A stretch of 64,000 nt of DNA from Pseudomonas fulva NBRC 16637 = DSM 17717 (GCF_000730565.1 NZ_BBIQ01000001.1:186001-250000); one strand, 5' to 3'. Positions 46,911 to 57,311 are shown, counted from the stretch's first letter. Made by a program: numbers and translations. The notes: generated by a model not told the origin, from the sequence alone.

Positions 46911-47999
46911 ATGACGTTGTCGCGTGCGCTACTGGTCACGGGCTTGGGGCTGCTGGGCATGCTCACCGGCTGCAGCAAGGAAGAGCTGCCTGAAACGCTG
47001 CCCCGTGTAGGGGTACAGAATGTCCAGTCCGCCGATTTCGCAGCCCGGGTGACGCTGACTGGCGACATCCAGGCGCGGGTGCAGACGGACCTCTCATTCC
47101 GCGTAGGCGGCAAGATCATTTCGCGCAGTGTAGATGTAGGCGATCACGTAAAGGCCAAGCAGGTACTGGCCCGGCTCGACCCTAAAGACTTGCAGAACAA
47201 CGTGGCTTCGGCCAAGGCCGAAGTGTTCGCGGCGCAGGCACGGGTGACCCAGACCCAAGCTGCCTTCGTTCGTCAGCAGAAGCTGTTGCCCAAGGGCTAT
47301 ACCAGTCAAAGCGAATATGATGCTGCCCAGGCCTCGTTGCGCAGCAATAAAAGCGCGCTGAAGGCTGCGCAAGCTCAACTGGCCAACGCAAACGAGCAAT
47401 TGAGTTATACCGCGCTGGTCTCCGAAGCCGACGGGGTGATCACCGAGCGTCAGGCCGAGGTAGGGCAAGTGGTGCAAGCGACCATGCCCATCTTCAGCCT
47501 GGCCCGTGACGGCGAGCGTGATGCGGTGTTCAACGTGTACGAGTCGCTTCTGGCGGGCACGCCCAGTGATGCCAGCGTCGTGGTCAGCCTGTTGGACGAT
47601 CCGAAGGTACAGGCCCGTGGAGCGGTGCGTGAAATTACCCCCACTGTCTCGGCTCAAAGCGGCACGGTGCAGGTCAAGGTCGGATTGCAGGACGTTCCGC
47701 CTGCGATGCAGTTGGGCGCGCCCGTCACCGTGACGACCCAAGGGCGGGGCAAGCCGAGTGTCGAGCTGCCCTGGTCGGCACTGACCAAAGGCTTGAAGAA
47801 ACCCGCCGTGTGGATCGTGGGCGAGGGGGACAAGGTGCAGTTGCGGGAAGTCGAAGTAAGCCGCTACCTGACCGGCACTGTGGTCATCGGCAAAGGTCTC
47901 GACGGTGGCGAAGTCGTCGTGGTAACCGGCGGGCAGCTGCTGCACCCCGGTATGAAAGTTGAAAAAGTACCCGCCAAAGCGCCGGAGAGCCCGCTATGA
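46911..47999 (+). CDS. RND efflux periplasmic adaptor, lipoprotein 1
   Basis: A 362-residue membrane-fusion protein. It is a lipoprotein (lipobox LTGC, C21), followed by barrel-sandwich halves around LSFRVGGKIISRSVDVGDHV (about 63-82) and ADGVITERQAEVGQVV, a coiled hairpin (about 95-160) and a beta-barrel domain. It would link the RND pump to an outer-membrane channel. The ATG at 46911 follows AAAGGAG. First of three overlapping pump genes; no regulator gene is adjacent on its 5' side, where the unrelated Rhs gene sits. Confidence 0.92.
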   Translation: MTLSRALLVTGLGLLGMLTGCSKEELPETLPRVGVQNVQSADFAARVTLTGDIQARVQTDLSFRVGGKIISRSVDVGDHVKAKQVLARLDPKDLQNNVASAKAEVFAAQARVTQTQAAFVRQQKLLPKGYTSQSEYDAAQASLRSNKSALKAAQAQLANANEQLSYTALVSEADGVITERQAEVGQVVQATMPIFSLARDGERDAVFNVYESLLAGTPSDASVVVSLLDDPKVQARGAVREITPTVSAQSGTVQVKVGLQDVPPAMQLGAPVTVTTQGRGKPSVELPWSALTKGLKKPAVWIVGEGDKVQLREVEVSRYLTGTVVIGKGLDGGEVVVVTGGQLLHPGMKVEKVPAKAPESPL

Positions 48000-49063
48000 A
48001 GCCTTGGCTGACGTTGATGTGTGCCGGTGTTTTGCTTGTCGGGTGCGGCAAGGAAGAGCAGCCGCCGGAGCCGGTTCGTCCAGTGCTGTCGGTAGTGGTG
48101 CAACCTCAGTTGCAGGCCCGCTTGGGCCGCTTTGCAGGCGTGATCGAAGCGCGTTACGAAAGTACCCTGGGCTTTCGTGTGGGCGGGCGCATCGCTCGCC
48201 GCTGGCTGGACGTCGGGGCCCAGGTCAAAGCGGGCGATACGTTGGCCACGCTGGATCCAACCGATCAGCAAAATCAGCTGCGCGCTGCCGAAGGCGATCT
48301 GGCCAGGGTGCAGGCGCAGTGGATCAACGCGCAGTCCGACGCCCGCCGGCAACAACAGTTGTACGACCGCGGCGTGGGTGCTCAGGCCCAGTTGGACATC
48401 GCCCAGACCAACCTGAAAACAGCCGGCGCCACGCTGGAGCAGGCTCGTTCCTCGGTCAGTCAGGCCCGTGACCAGCTGGGCTATACCACGCTGCGCAGCG
48501 ATCATGCGGCGGTGATTACTGACTGGCAGGCCGAAGCCGGGCAAACCGTCACCGCTGGGCAGGCTGTGGTCACGCTCGCCAGGCCGGACGTGAAGGAAGC
48601 GGTGATTGACCTGCCCATCGGCATTGCCGAGCAGTTGACACCGGACCTGACCTTCACTGTCGCCTCGCAGCTCAACCCCGCCGTCAACACCACCGCCACC
48701 CTGCGCGAGCTCGAGCCCAAGGCCGATGCCACCACCCGCACGCGGCGTGCGCGGCTGACCTTGGCCAGCACCCCTGAAACGTTCCATCTGGGAACTGCCG
48801 TCAGCGTCACTCTCAGCTCGCAGGTTTCTCCTCGCAGCGAGCTGCCGGTCAGCGCGCTGCTGGAGCGCGATGGCAAGACACAGGTATGGGTCGTCGACCC
48901 CCAGCAGAAAACCGTCGCCTTGCGCGACGTGACCCTGATCGACCGAAACGAGGACCGCATCGTCGTCTCATCAGGCGTACAGCCTGGGGAGCGGGTGGTG
49001 ATCGCCGGCGTCAATAGCCTCAAGCCTGGCCAGCAGGTCACCTTCGACGAGGATGCGCAATGA
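47996..49063 (+). CDS. RND efflux periplasmic adaptor, lipoprotein 2
   Basis: A 355-residue membrane-fusion protein, also a lipoprotein (LVGC, C17). It has the same layout as the preceding adaptor: LGFRVGGRIARRWLDVGAQV, hairpin about 90-150, then HAAVITDWQAEAGQTV. The two adaptors are related but far from identical. Overlaps of 4 bases on both sides imply a fixed ratio with the pump. Two adaptors with one pump suggests a mixed adaptor ring. Confidence 0.92.
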   Translation: MKPWLTLMCAGVLLVGCGKEEQPPEPVRPVLSVVVQPQLQARLGRFAGVIEARYESTLGFRVGGRIARRWLDVGAQVKAGDTLATLDPTDQQNQLRAAEGDLARVQAQWINAQSDARRQQQLYDRGVGAQAQLDIAQTNLKTAGATLEQARSSVSQARDQLGYTTLRSDHAAVITDWQAEAGQTVTAGQAVVTLARPDVKEAVIDLPIGIAEQLTPDLTFTVASQLNPAVNTTATLRELEPKADATTRTRRARLTLASTPETFHLGTAVSVTLSSQVSPRSELPVSALLERDGKTQVWVVDPQQKTVALRDVTLIDRNEDRIVVSSGVQPGERVVIAGVNSLKPGQQVTFDEDAQ

Positions 49064-52000
49064 AAGGAAGCTTCAACCTGTCCGAATGGGCGCTCAAGCA
49101 TCAGTCGTTCGTGTGGTACCTGATGTTCGTCGGTTTGCTCATGGGCATCTTTTCGTACTTCAACCTGGGTCGTGAGGAGGATCCGTCCTTCACCATCAAG
49201 ACCATGGTGATCCAGACCCGCTGGCCTGGCGCTACCCAGGAAGAAACGCTGCTGCAGGTCACCGACCGGATCGAGAAGAAGCTCGAGGAGCTCGATTCGC
49301 TCGATTACACCAAGAGCTATACCCGGCCTGGTGAATCAACGGTGTTCGTCTACCTGCGCGACACTACCAAGGCAGACGACATACCGCAGATCTGGTATCA
49401 GGTCCGCAAGAAGATCCAGGACATTCGCGGCGATTTCCCCGAGGGCTTGCAGGGCCCCGGCTTCAACGATGAATTCGGCGATGTGTTCGGTTCCATCTAC
49501 GCCTTCACCGCCGACGGGCTGAGCCTGCGCCAGCTGCGTGATTATGTGGAGCAGGCGCGGGCCGAGGTCCGCGAAGTACCCAATATCGGCAAGATCGAAA
49601 TGGTCGGTATCCAGGACGAAGTGCTCTACCTGAACTTCTCCACCCGCAAGCTCGCCGCCTTGGGTATCGACCAGCGCCAGGTGATGCAGGCTCTGCAGGC
49701 GCAGAACAGCGTGACGCCAGCGGGCGTGATCGAGGCCGGGCCGGAGCGCATCTCCGTACGGACAAGTGGGCAGTTCGCCTCGGAAAAGGACCTTGAGAAC
49801 GTCAACCTGCGCATCAACGATCGCTTCTTCCGCTTGGCAGACATCGCCGAGGTCGAACGCGGCTACACCAACCCGCCTGCGCCGATGTTCCGCTACAACG
49901 GCAAGACGGCCCTGGGCCTTGCCATCGGCATGCAGAAGGGCGGCAACATCCAGGAGTTTGGCAAGGCGCTCAAGCAAACCATGCAGCGCATCACCAACGA
50001 GCTTCCGGTAGGCGTCGATGTGCACACGGTGTCCAACCAGGCGACGGTGGTGGAGAAGGCCGTCGGTGGCTTCACCAGTGCATTGTTCGAAGCGGTGATC
50101 ATTGTTCTGGCCGTGAGCTTCGTCAGCTTGGGTGTGCGTGCAGGCCTGGTGGTGGCGTGCTCGATCCCGCTGGTACTGGCCATGGTGTTCGTATTCATGG
50201 AATACAGCGGCATCACCATGCAGCGTATCTCGCTAGGTGCACTGATCATTGCGCTGGGGCTGCTGGTGGATGACGCCATGATCACCGTGGAGGTGATGGT
50301 CACGCGCCTGGAAATGGGCGAGAGCAAGGAAGACGCTGCTACTTTCGCTTACACCTCCACGGCATTCCCAATGCTCACCGGTACGCTGGTGACTGTCGCA
50401 GGTTTCGTACCGATTGGCCTCAACGCAAGTTCGGCAGGTGAATACACCTTCACCTTGTTCGCGGTCATTGCCGTTGCGCTGTTGGTGTCATGGGTGGTGG
50501 CCGTGTTCTTCGCCCCCGTGCTTGGCGTGCACATTCTCAACGCCCGCAAAGTGAAGTCCCATGATGACAAGCCGGGCAGGGTAGCCCGGGTCTTCGAGCA
50601 TGGCCTGCTGTGGAGCATGCGCCACCGTTGGATGACCATCATCGGCACCGTGGTGCTGTTCGCCCTGGCCGTGTTCTGCATGCGCTTCGTGCAGAACCAG
50701 TTCTTTCCTGCTTCGGACCGTCCGGAAATCCTGGTCGATCTGAACCTGCCACAGAACGCGTCGATCCAGGAAACTCGCAAGGTGGTCGACCAGCTGGAGG
50801 CCACGCTCAAGGATGACGAAGACATCGATCACTGGAGCACCTATATCGGTCAAGGTGCGGTGCGCTTCTACCTGCCGCTGGACCAGCAACTGCAGAACCC
50901 GTACTACGCCCAATTGGTCATCGTCAGCAAAGGCCTGGAAGAGCGCGGTGAGCTCATCACTCGCCTGCAGAAACGTCTGCGAGAGGACTTCGTCGGTATC
51001 GGTTCGAACGTTCAGTCGCTGGAGATGGGGCCACCTGTGGGGCGACCGATCCAGTACCGCGTCAGCGGGAAGGACATCGAGCAGGTGCGCAAGCATGCCA
51101 TCGAGCTGGCGACCCTGTTGGACAAGAACCCCAACATCGGCGAAATGATTTACGACTGGAACGAGCCGGGTAAAGTGCTGCGCATCGATATTGCCCAGGA
51201 CAAGGCCCGCCAGTTGGGGCTTTCTTCGGAAGATGTGGCCAATGTAATGAACAGCATCGTCACCGGCGTGCCCGTTACCCAGGTCAACGATGATATCTAC
51301 CTGATCGACGTGGTGGCCCGCGCCGTGGATAGCGAGCGGGGCTCGCCCGATACGCTGCAGAACCTGCAGATCCTTACACCCAACGGCACTTCGATACCCT
51401 TGCTGTCATTCGCCACGGTGCGCTACGAGCAGGAGCAGCCTCTTGTGTGGCGGCGCGATCGCAAGCCTACGATCACCCTCAAAGCGTCGGTCAACGGGGA
51501 TATTCAGCCTACGGACCTGGTGGCTCAGCTCAAGCCAGACATCGAAAAGTTCGCCAGCGAGTTGCCCACCGGCTACGAAGTGGCCACCGGCGGCACCGTG
51601 GAGGAGAGCGGCAAGGCACAGGGGCCCATCGCTAAAGTGATCCCGCTGATGCTGTTCCTGATGGCCACGTTCCTGATGATCCAGTTGCACAGCGTGAAGA
51701 AGCTGTTCCTGGTGATCAGCGTCGCGCCGTTGGGCCTGATCGGTGTGGTGTTGGCGCTGGTGCCGACGGGTACGCCGATGGGCTTCGTGGCGATCCTGGG
51801 CATCCTGGCGCTGGCGGGCATCATCATTCGTAACTCGGTCATTCTGGTCACCCAGATCGATGAATTCGAAGCCCAGGGGTATTCACCATGGGATGCCGTG
51901 GTCGAGGCCACCAACCATCGTCGCCGGCCAATCCTGCTGACAGCTGCGGCTGCCAGCCTGGGCATGATTCCGATTGCTCGCGAAGTATTCTGGGGGCCAA

Positions 52001-52113
52001 TGGCGTACGCCATGATTGGCGGCATCATTGTGGCAACCTTGCTCACCTTGCTGTTCTTGCCAGCGCTCTACGTAGCGTCCTACAAGATCCGCGAGCCGCA
52101 TCAGGAAGGTTGA
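49060..52113 (+). CDS. RND efflux transporter, inner-membrane pump
   Basis: A 1017-residue AcrB/MexF-superfamily proton-driven exporter with the usual twelve membrane helices and two large periplasmic loops. TM4 carries LGLLVDDAMITVEVMVTRLE, the family's charged relay, and TM10-12 read GFVAILGILALAGIIIRNSV. The N-terminus (FNLSEWALKHQSFVWYLMFV) resembles the HAE-1/AcrD-like group with two adaptors. Substrates are unknown. No outer-membrane factor gene is present, so it must use one encoded elsewhere. Confidence 0.95.
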   Translation: MKGSFNLSEWALKHQSFVWYLMFVGLLMGIFSYFNLGREEDPSFTIKTMVIQTRWPGATQEETLLQVTDRIEKKLEELDSLDYTKSYTRPGESTVFVYLRDTTKADDIPQIWYQVRKKIQDIRGDFPEGLQGPGFNDEFGDVFGSIYAFTADGLSLRQLRDYVEQARAEVREVPNIGKIEMVGIQDEVLYLNFSTRKLAALGIDQRQVMQALQAQNSVTPAGVIEAGPERISVRTSGQFASEKDLENVNLRINDRFFRLADIAEVERGYTNPPAPMFRYNGKTALGLAIGMQKGGNIQEFGKALKQTMQRITNELPVGVDVHTVSNQATVVEKAVGGFTSALFEAVIIVLAVSFVSLGVRAGLVVACSIPLVLAMVFVFMEYSGITMQRISLGALIIALGLLVDDAMITVEVMVTRLEMGESKEDAATFAYTSTAFPMLTGTLVTVAGFVPIGLNASSAGEYTFTLFAVIAVALLVSWVVAVFFAPVLGVHILNARKVKSHDDKPGRVARVFEHGLLWSMRHRWMTIIGTVVLFALAVFCMRFVQNQFFPASDRPEILVDLNLPQNASIQETRKVVDQLEATLKDDEDIDHWSTYIGQGAVRFYLPLDQQLQNPYYAQLVIVSKGLEERGELITRLQKRLREDFVGIGSNVQSLEMGPPVGRPIQYRVSGKDIEQVRKHAIELATLLDKNPNIGEMIYDWNEPGKVLRIDIAQDKARQLGLSSEDVANVMNSIVTGVPVTQVNDDIYLIDVVARAVDSERGSPDTLQNLQILTPNGTSIPLLSFATVRYEQEQPLVWRRDRKPTITLKASVNGDIQPTDLVAQLKPDIEKFASELPTGYEVATGGTVEESGKAQGPIAKVIPLMLFLMATFLMIQLHSVKKLFLVISVAPLGLIGVVLALVPTGTPMGFVAILGILALAGIIIRNSVILVTQIDEFEAQGYSPWDAVVEATNHRRRPILLTAAAASLGMIPIAREVFWGPMAYAMIGGIIVATLLTLLFLPALYVASYKIREPHQEG

Positions 52114-52493
52114 GGCGCCTATCGCGCCGCTTGCCATGCGGGGCCGTTCTGCGGCCCATCATGGCCGCTTTGGCGCCCCGCAGACGCCGCGCCTACGAGG
52201 CGAACCTGCACCCCTCAACTGCACACCTAAGCCACGACCTGGAAGCCAGCGACCCTGCGCGTAAAAGCCGACTTTTCGGCGATGGACTCTACGCGCAAAC
52301 ACGTCAACCAGCGCATGGCCTGCGCTAATACGTCCATTGAGGAAGCGCATCCAGACAATCGTGTAAATGGTTATATAAAAATGCCCAAACAGTATTTTTA
52401 AGAATAATCCGCCCCCACTACTATTGCCCTCACGCCAGGCGCAAACCCTCATTCAAACCTCTGCCCGGCAATCTCACTCCAAGGAGAACGAGC
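52114..52493 (+). other. Intergenic region before oscA with nested palindromes
   Basis: These 380 bases hold no supported gene. After the pump gene GCGGGGC (52138-52144 region) and GCGCCCCGC (about 52173-52181) are complementary and may end transcription. TGCGCGTA (52256-52263) and TACGCGCA (52290-52297) form a perfect 8-bp pair enclosing a second stem GCCGA/TCGGC (52267-52280). An AT-rich stretch with TTATATAA (52371-52378) and AAGAATAAT then leads to oscA and probably contains its sulfur-responsive promoter; no exact elements could be fixed. Confidence 0.45.
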
Positions 52494-52676
52494 ATGAGTG
52501 CATCGCTGCGCAGTATCGACGGTCAGGACGAAGCCACCATCTTGCGTGAGATCCAGAGCGCGCTGCGCGATCTGCGCTTTGGCGCTGTGGAAATCACCGT
52601 GCACAACGCCCAGGTGGTGCAGATCGAGCGCAAGGAGAAGTTCCGCCTGCAGCAGCCTGGCAACAAGCCCGGCTGA
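52494..52676 (+). CDS. oscA: Sulfur-starvation response protein OscA
   Basis: A 60-residue protein of the OscA/DUF2292 type. The core is [20 protein letters not shown] followed by [16 protein letters not shown], a small helix-strand fold. In Pseudomonas corrugata the oscA-sbp operon is induced by sulfur starvation and chromate (published). AAGGAG precedes the ATG. It is 49 bases upstream of sbp, so it is co-transcribed with the sulfate transporter genes. The molecular function is unknown. Confidence 0.9.
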   Translation: MSASLRSIDGQDEATILREIQSALRDLRFGAVEITVHNAQVVQIERKEKFRLQQPGNKPG

Positions 52677-52725
52677 ACACGCCCCACCTTCCAGAACTAG
52701 AAAAATGCCAATCGGGAGCTTCACC

Positions 52726-53733
52726 ATGTCCATCCGTCGTTATGCGCTTGCCGCTCTGGCCAGTGCTATTTTTGCCGGTTCCGCCATCGCCAAGGATTAC
52801 GAACTGCTGAACGTGTCCTACGACCCGACCCGTGAGCTGTACCAGCAGTACAACGCCGAGTTCATCAAGCACTGGCAGCAGGCTCACCCAGGCGACAAGG
52901 TGAAGATCCAGCAGTCCCATGGCGGCTCGGGCAAACAGGGCCGTGCGGTGATTGACGGTCTGCGCGCCGACGTGGTGACCCTGGCCTTGGCCGGCGACAT
53001 CGACGAAATCGCCAAGCTCGGCAAGACCCTGCCGGAAAACTGGCAGACGCGTTTGCCGGACGCCAGCACCCCCTACACCTCGACCATCGTATTCCTGGTA
53101 CGCAAGGGCAACCCCAAAGGCATCAAGGACTGGGGCGACCTGATCAAGAAGGATGTGTCGGTCATTACCCCGAACCCCAAGACTTCCGGGGGCGCGCGCT
53201 GGAACTTCCTCGCCGCCTGGGCCTATGGCCTGAAAACCGGCGGTAGCGAGGACAAGGCAAAAGCCTACGTGCAGGAACTGTTCAAGCACGTGCCAGTCCT
53301 GGACACCGGCGCCCGCGGATCGACCATCACCTTCGTCAACAACGGTCAGGGCGATGTGCTGCTGGCCTGGGAGAACGAAGCCTTCCTGGCGTTGAAGGAA
53401 GACGGTGGGGCTGACAAGTTCGACATCGTCGTGCCGTCGCTGTCGATCCTGGCCGAGCCGCCCGTGGCGGTGGTCGATAAGAACGCCGAGAAAAAGGGCA
53501 ATACCGAAATCGCTACCGAGTACCTGGAACACCTCTACAGCCCGGCCGGACAGAAGATCGCCGCCGAGAACTTCTACCGCCCGCGTGACGAGAAGGTGGC
53601 GGCTGAATTTGGCAAGCAGTTCCCCAAGCTAGACCTGGTGACCATCGACAAGGACTTCGGCGGCTGGAAGATCGCCCAGCCAAAATTCTTCAATGATGGC
53701 GGTGTGTTCGACCAGATCTATCAGGCACAGTAA
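52726..53733 (+). CDS. sbp: Sulfate/thiosulfate-binding periplasmic protein
   Basis: A 335-residue binding protein with signal peptide ([16 protein letters not shown], cut near 19). The mature start [20 protein letters not shown] and the [15 protein letters not shown] segment are diagnostic of Sbp/CysP. It delivers sulfate to CysTWA. The ATG at 52726 has CGGGAG upstream; an overlapping open frame from 52498 only continues by chance. A perfect hairpin lies between it and cysT. Confidence 0.95.
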   Translation: MSIRRYALAALASAIFAGSAIAKDYELLNVSYDPTRELYQQYNAEFIKHWQQAHPGDKVKIQQSHGGSGKQGRAVIDGLRADVVTLALAGDIDEIAKLGKTLPENWQTRLPDASTPYTSTIVFLVRKGNPKGIKDWGDLIKKDVSVITPNPKTSGGARWNFLAAWAYGLKTGGSEDKAKAYVQELFKHVPVLDTGARGSTITFVNNGQGDVLLAWENEAFLALKEDGGADKFDIVVPSLSILAEPPVAVVDKNAEKKGNTEIATEYLEHLYSPAGQKIAAENFYRPRDEKVAAEFGKQFPKLDLVTIDKDFGGWKIAQPKFFNDGGVFDQIYQAQ

Positions 53734-53770
53734 GGGCCAAGGAACAACACACAATTCGGACGCCTACCAC

Positions 53771-53792
53771 GGCCCGGGATGGTTCCCGGGCC
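53771..53792 (+). terminator. Intercistronic hairpin after sbp
   Basis: GGCCCGGGA (53771-53779), loop TGGT, TCCCGGGCC (53784-53792): a perfect 9-bp stem with tetraloop 37 bases after the sbp stop. No T tract; it probably protects sbp mRNA or lowers expression of cysTWA. Confidence 0.75.
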
Positions 53793-53816
53793 ACGTGCAT
53801 TCAACCAGGGATCTCT

Positions 53817-54635
53817 ATGTCACGTCGCATTTCCCCCGTCATACCCGGCTTCGGGCTGACGCTGGGATACACCTTGGTGTACCTCAGCCTGATTGTGCTG
53901 ATACCGCTGGCGGCCATGTTCATCCATGCCTCGCAGCTGACCTTCGAACAGTTCTGGACCATCATCAGCGCGCCGCGGGTCATCGCTGCGCTGAAGCTGA
54001 GCTTTGGCACCGCCCTGTTTGCCGCGATCATCAACGGTGTGATCGGGACGCTGCTGGCCTGGGTGCTGGTGCGCTATACCTTCCCCGGGCGCAAGATCAT
54101 CGACGCGATGATCGATTTACCTTTCGCCCTTCCAACGGCAGTGGCCGGCATCGCGCTCACCGCGCTGTACGCGCCGGCGGGCTGGGTCGGCCAGTTCGCG
54201 ACCGACCTGGGTTTCAAGATCGCCTATACCCCCTTGGGCATCACCCTGGCGCTGACGTTCGTCACCCTGCCGTTCGTGGTGCGCACGGTACAACCAGTGC
54301 TGGCAGACATCCCGCGCGAGGTCGAAGAAGCCGCTGCCTGCCTGGGCGCCAGACCGCTGCAGGTGTTTCGCCACATCCTGGCCCCGGCCTTGCTACCGGC
54401 CTGGCTCACCGGCTTTGCCCTGGCGTTCGCCCGTGGCGTGGGTGAGTACGGTTCGGTCATTTTCATCGCCGGCAACATGCCGATGAAAACCGAGATCCTG
54501 CCCCTGCTGATCATGGTCAAGCTCGACCAGTACGACTACACCGGCGCTACCGCCATTGGCGTGTTGATGCTGGTGGTTTCCTTCATTCTGCTGCTGCTGA
54601 TCAACCTGTTGCAGCGCCGCATCGAAACCCCTTGA
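53817..54635 (+). CDS. cysT: Sulfate ABC transporter permease CysT
   Basis: A 272-residue inner-membrane permease (also called CysU) with six predicted spans ([20 protein letters not shown] in the first). The EAA loop is [20 protein letters not shown]. It forms the sulfate channel with CysW. It starts 84 bases after sbp and is followed by cysW with 11 bases between. Confidence 0.95.
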   Translation: MSRRISPVIPGFGLTLGYTLVYLSLIVLIPLAAMFIHASQLTFEQFWTIISAPRVIAALKLSFGTALFAAIINGVIGTLLAWVLVRYTFPGRKIIDAMIDLPFALPTAVAGIALTALYAPAGWVGQFATDLGFKIAYTPLGITLALTFVTLPFVVRTVQPVLADIPREVEEAAACLGARPLQVFRHILAPALLPAWLTGFALAFARGVGEYGSVIFIAGNMPMKTEILPLLIMVKLDQYDYTGATAIGVLMLVVSFILLLLINLLQRRIETP

Positions 54636-54646
54636 AGGAGGTCGGC

Positions 54647-55519
54647 ATGTCCAGTTCTTCCCTGAATGCAACCGCCGCCGCCAACGCCGCCCGCCGCGGC
54701 AGCGCCACATCGCGGCGGTTACTCATCGGCCTTGGCTGGCTGGTGTTTGCACTGTTTCTGCTGTTGCCGCTGGTCATCGTGGTTTCCCAGGCCCTGAAGA
54801 ATGGGTTCGGCACTTTCTTCGAAGCCATCTTCGAACCCGACGCGTTGTCGGCCCTGAAACTCACCCTGCTCGCCGTTGCCATTTCGGTGCCGCTGAACCT
54901 GGTGTTCGGGGTCAGTGCGGCATGGTGCGTGAGCAAGTACAGCTTCCGCGGCAAAAGTATTCTGGTCACCCTGATTGACCTGCCGTTCTCGGTGTCGCCC
55001 GTGATCGCCGGCCTGGTCTACGTGCTCATGTTCGGTGCCCAGGGCCTGTTCGGGCCGTGGCTGCAGGATCACGACATCCAGATCGTCTTCGCCCTGCCGG
55101 GCATCGTCCTGGCCACCATCTTCGTCACGGTCCCGTTCGTAGCCCGCGAGCTGATTCCGCTGATGCAGGAACAAGGCACCCAGGAAGAAGAAGCTGCCCG
55201 GTTGCTCGGTGCCAATGGCTGGCAGATGTTCTGGCATGTGACGCTGCCGAACATCAAGTGGGGCCTTATCTATGGCGTGGTGTTGTGTACAGCGCGGGCG
55301 ATGGGCGAATTCGGCGCGGTGTCGGTCGTTTCCGGCCATATTCGTGGCGTGACCAACACGCTGCCGCTACACGTGGAAATTCTCTACAACGAGTACAACC
55401 ACGTGGCGGCCTTCAGCGTGGCCAGCCTGTTGCTGATCCTGGCGCTCTTCATCCTGCTGCTCAAGCAGTGGAGCGAGAACCGTATTAACCGTCTGCGCCA
55501 TAGCGCTGCGGAGGAATGA
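54647..55519 (+). CDS. cysW: Sulfate ABC transporter permease CysW
   Basis: A 290-residue permease with six spans and EAA loop [20 protein letters not shown]. The N-terminal 30 residues are Ser/Ala/Arg-rich before the first span ([20 protein letters not shown]). The ATG at 54647 is placed by AAGGAGG (54635-54641), which itself overlaps the cysT stop; an in-frame TTG five codons earlier is rejected. Confidence 0.95.
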   Translation: MSSSSLNATAAANAARRGSATSRRLLIGLGWLVFALFLLLPLVIVVSQALKNGFGTFFEAIFEPDALSALKLTLLAVAISVPLNLVFGVSAAWCVSKYSFRGKSILVTLIDLPFSVSPVIAGLVYVLMFGAQGLFGPWLQDHDIQIVFALPGIVLATIFVTVPFVARELIPLMQEQGTQEEEAARLLGANGWQMFWHVTLPNIKWGLIYGVVLCTARAMGEFGAVSVVSGHIRGVTNTLPLHVEILYNEYNHVAAFSVASLLLILALFILLLKQWSENRINRLRHSAAEE

Positions 55520-55522
55520 TTC

Positions 55523-56512
55523 ATGTCGATCGAAGTTCGTAACGTCAGCAAGCGTTTCAACAGTTTCCAGGCGCTCGATGGTATCAACCTGGACATCAAC
55601 AGCGGTGAGCTGGTAGCGCTGCTGGGCCCATCCGGCTGCGGCAAGACCACGCTGCTGCGCATCATCGCCGGCCTGGAAACACCTGATCAGGGCAATATCG
55701 TATTCCATGGCGAGGACGTATCTGGCCATGACGTTCGTGATCGCAACGTCGGATTCGTATTCCAGCACTACGCGCTGTTCAGGCACATGACCGTATTCGA
55801 CAACGTCGCCTTCGGCCTGCGCATGAAGCCCAAGGGTGAGCGCCCGAGCGAAAGCAGCATTGCCCATAAAGTGCACGAGCTGCTGAACATGGTGCAGCTC
55901 GACTGGCTGTCCGATCGCTACCCGGAGCAATTGTCCGGTGGTCAGCGTCAGCGTATCGCCCTTGCCCGCGCGCTGGCCGTGGAGCCCAAGGTGCTGCTGC
56001 TGGACGAACCCTTCGGCGCACTGGACGCCAAGGTGCGAAAGGAGCTGCGCCGCTGGCTGGCCCGCTTGCACGAAGATATCAACCTGACCTCGGTATTCGT
56101 GACCCATGATCAGGAAGAGGCCATGGAAGTGGCTGACCGGATCGTGGTCATGAACAAGGGCGTGATCGAGCAGATCGGCTCGCCGGGCGAAGTGTACGAA
56201 CAACCCGCCAATGATTTCGTCTACCACTTCCTGGGGGATTCCAACCGCCTGGCCTTGAGCGAGGGTCAGCATGTGCTGTTCCGGCCCCATGAAGTGTCGT
56301 TGTCGCGTCATGAAACCGAGGGCCACCATGCCGCCGAAGTTCGGGATATTCGCCCGTTGGGTGCCACCACGCGGGTGACCTTGAAAGTCGAGGGCCAAAG
56401 CGAGCTGATCGAAGCTGAGGTGGTCAAGGACCACGACAGTCTGACAGGGCTGGCAAGGGGCGAAACGTTGTTCTTCCGGCCGAAGGTCTGGCAGAAACTG
56501 CCAGCCATTTGA
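55523..56512 (+). CDS. cysA: Sulfate ABC transporter ATPase CysA
   Basis: A 329-residue ATP-binding subunit. Walker [14 protein letters not shown] (about 35-47), Q-loop [11 protein letters not shown], signature [15 protein letters not shown], Walker [13 protein letters not shown], His switch [11 protein letters not shown]; a TOBE-like C-terminal region follows. Starts 3 bases after cysW with GGAGGAA upstream. Last gene of the sulfate operon before a 156-base AT-rich promoter region. Confidence 0.96.
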   Translation: MSIEVRNVSKRFNSFQALDGINLDINSGELVALLGPSGCGKTTLLRIIAGLETPDQGNIVFHGEDVSGHDVRDRNVGFVFQHYALFRHMTVFDNVAFGLRMKPKGERPSESSIAHKVHELLNMVQLDWLSDRYPEQLSGGQRQRIALARALAVEPKVLLLDEPFGALDAKVRKELRRWLARLHEDINLTSVFVTHDQEEAMEVADRIVVMNKGVIEQIGSPGEVYEQPANDFVYHFLGDSNRLALSEGQHVLFRPHEVSLSRHETEGHHAAEVRDIRPLGATTRVTLKVEGQSELIEAEVVKDHDSLTGLARGETLFFRPKVWQKLPAI

Positions 56513-56528
56513 GGCAGTACGGTTGATG

Positions 56529-56631
56529 GGAATAACGCGGCGTCGCAAGGTCACGTCGGCTGGTTATTTACTTAAAGGGTATAAACAAATTTCTTTTTAT
56601 TCCTTTAAGTATATATAGGCCGCCTTATACT
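56529..56631 (+). promoter_or_regulatory. Promoter/operator region with GGAATAA elements and inverted repeat
   Basis: GGAATAA (56529-56535) and its reverse TTATTCC (56597-56603) face each other; AATAAC (56531-56536) also pairs with GTTATT (56563-56568). ACTTAAAGG (56570-56578) and CCTTTAAGT (56602-56610) are a perfect 9-bp inverted repeat. TATACT (56626-56631) is a good -10. The GGAATAA heptamer also occurs twice before metQ. A sulfur regulator such as CysB is a plausible binder; this is inference. Confidence 0.5.
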
Positions 56632-56668
56632 GGGTTTCCAAGCACGCAAGCTACTGGAGACCCACTTC

Positions 56669-57250
56669 ATGCGTAACGAATCAGTTCGCTACCTGATCAT
56701 CCCAGGCTGGCAGGGATCGCCGGACAATCATTGGCAAAGCCACTGGCAGCGTACGCTGCCCAACAGCGCACGCGTGGAGCAGCGCGATTGGCTGACACCG
56801 CTCTGCCAGGACTGGGTGAAGGCGCTGGATACCGCCATCGCCGCCGAGCCCGGCCCGGTGATCCTGATTGCCCATAGCCTGGGCTGCATCACGGTGGCGC
56901 ATTGGGCCGAACAGGCCGCTGCCGCTCTGCTCGGTCGCGTGCGTGGCGCCTTGTTGGTGGCGCCGGCGGATGTCGAGCGACCAGGGTGCGCGCCGGCGCT
57001 GCGCAATTTTTCGCCCATCCCGCAGGCGCCGCTTCCCTTTCCGAGTCAGGTGGTCAGCTCGGACAACGATCCCGCTGTCAGCGTCCCGCGCGCCTTGCAC
57101 ATGGCCCAGCAGTGGGGTGCAGAAACAGGGCTTCTGACCGGCGCCGGCCACATCAACGTGAAATCCGGCCATGAATGCTGGGAGCAGGGGTTCGCCTACC
57201 TGTATCGCCTGCAAGGCCGCATCGAACAACGCGCGCTGCGCCGCGCCTGA
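56669..57250 (+). CDS. RBBP9/YdeN family alpha/beta hydrolase
   Basis: A 193-residue serine hydrolase of the RBBP9 family. It begins RYLIIPGWQGSPDNHWQSHW, the family N-terminus; the nucleophile is S70 in LIAHSLGC, and the catalytic histidine is probably in TGAGHINVKSGHECW. The substrate is unknown. It follows the sulfate operon after its own promoter region and GGAGA lies before the ATG. Proximity to sulfur genes suggests, but does not prove, a sulfur-starvation role. Confidence 0.9.
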   Translation: MRNESVRYLIIPGWQGSPDNHWQSHWQRTLPNSARVEQRDWLTPLCQDWVKALDTAIAAEPGPVILIAHSLGCITVAHWAEQAAAALLGRVRGALLVAPADVERPGCAPALRNFSPIPQAPLPFPSQVVSSDNDPAVSVPRALHMAQQWGAETGLLTGAGHINVKSGHECWEQGFAYLYRLQGRIEQRALRRA

Positions 57251-57311
57251 ACGGCGTCCGTTTCCATCCGTCACACGCCCGGCCGCCGCAGGCCAGGGGC
57301 GGGAGCTCGTC

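Noticed and set aside
52498..52725. N-terminal extension of sbp through oscA
   Set aside because: It is out of frame with oscA and would precede a perfect signal peptide; the ATG at 52726 has a ribosome site.
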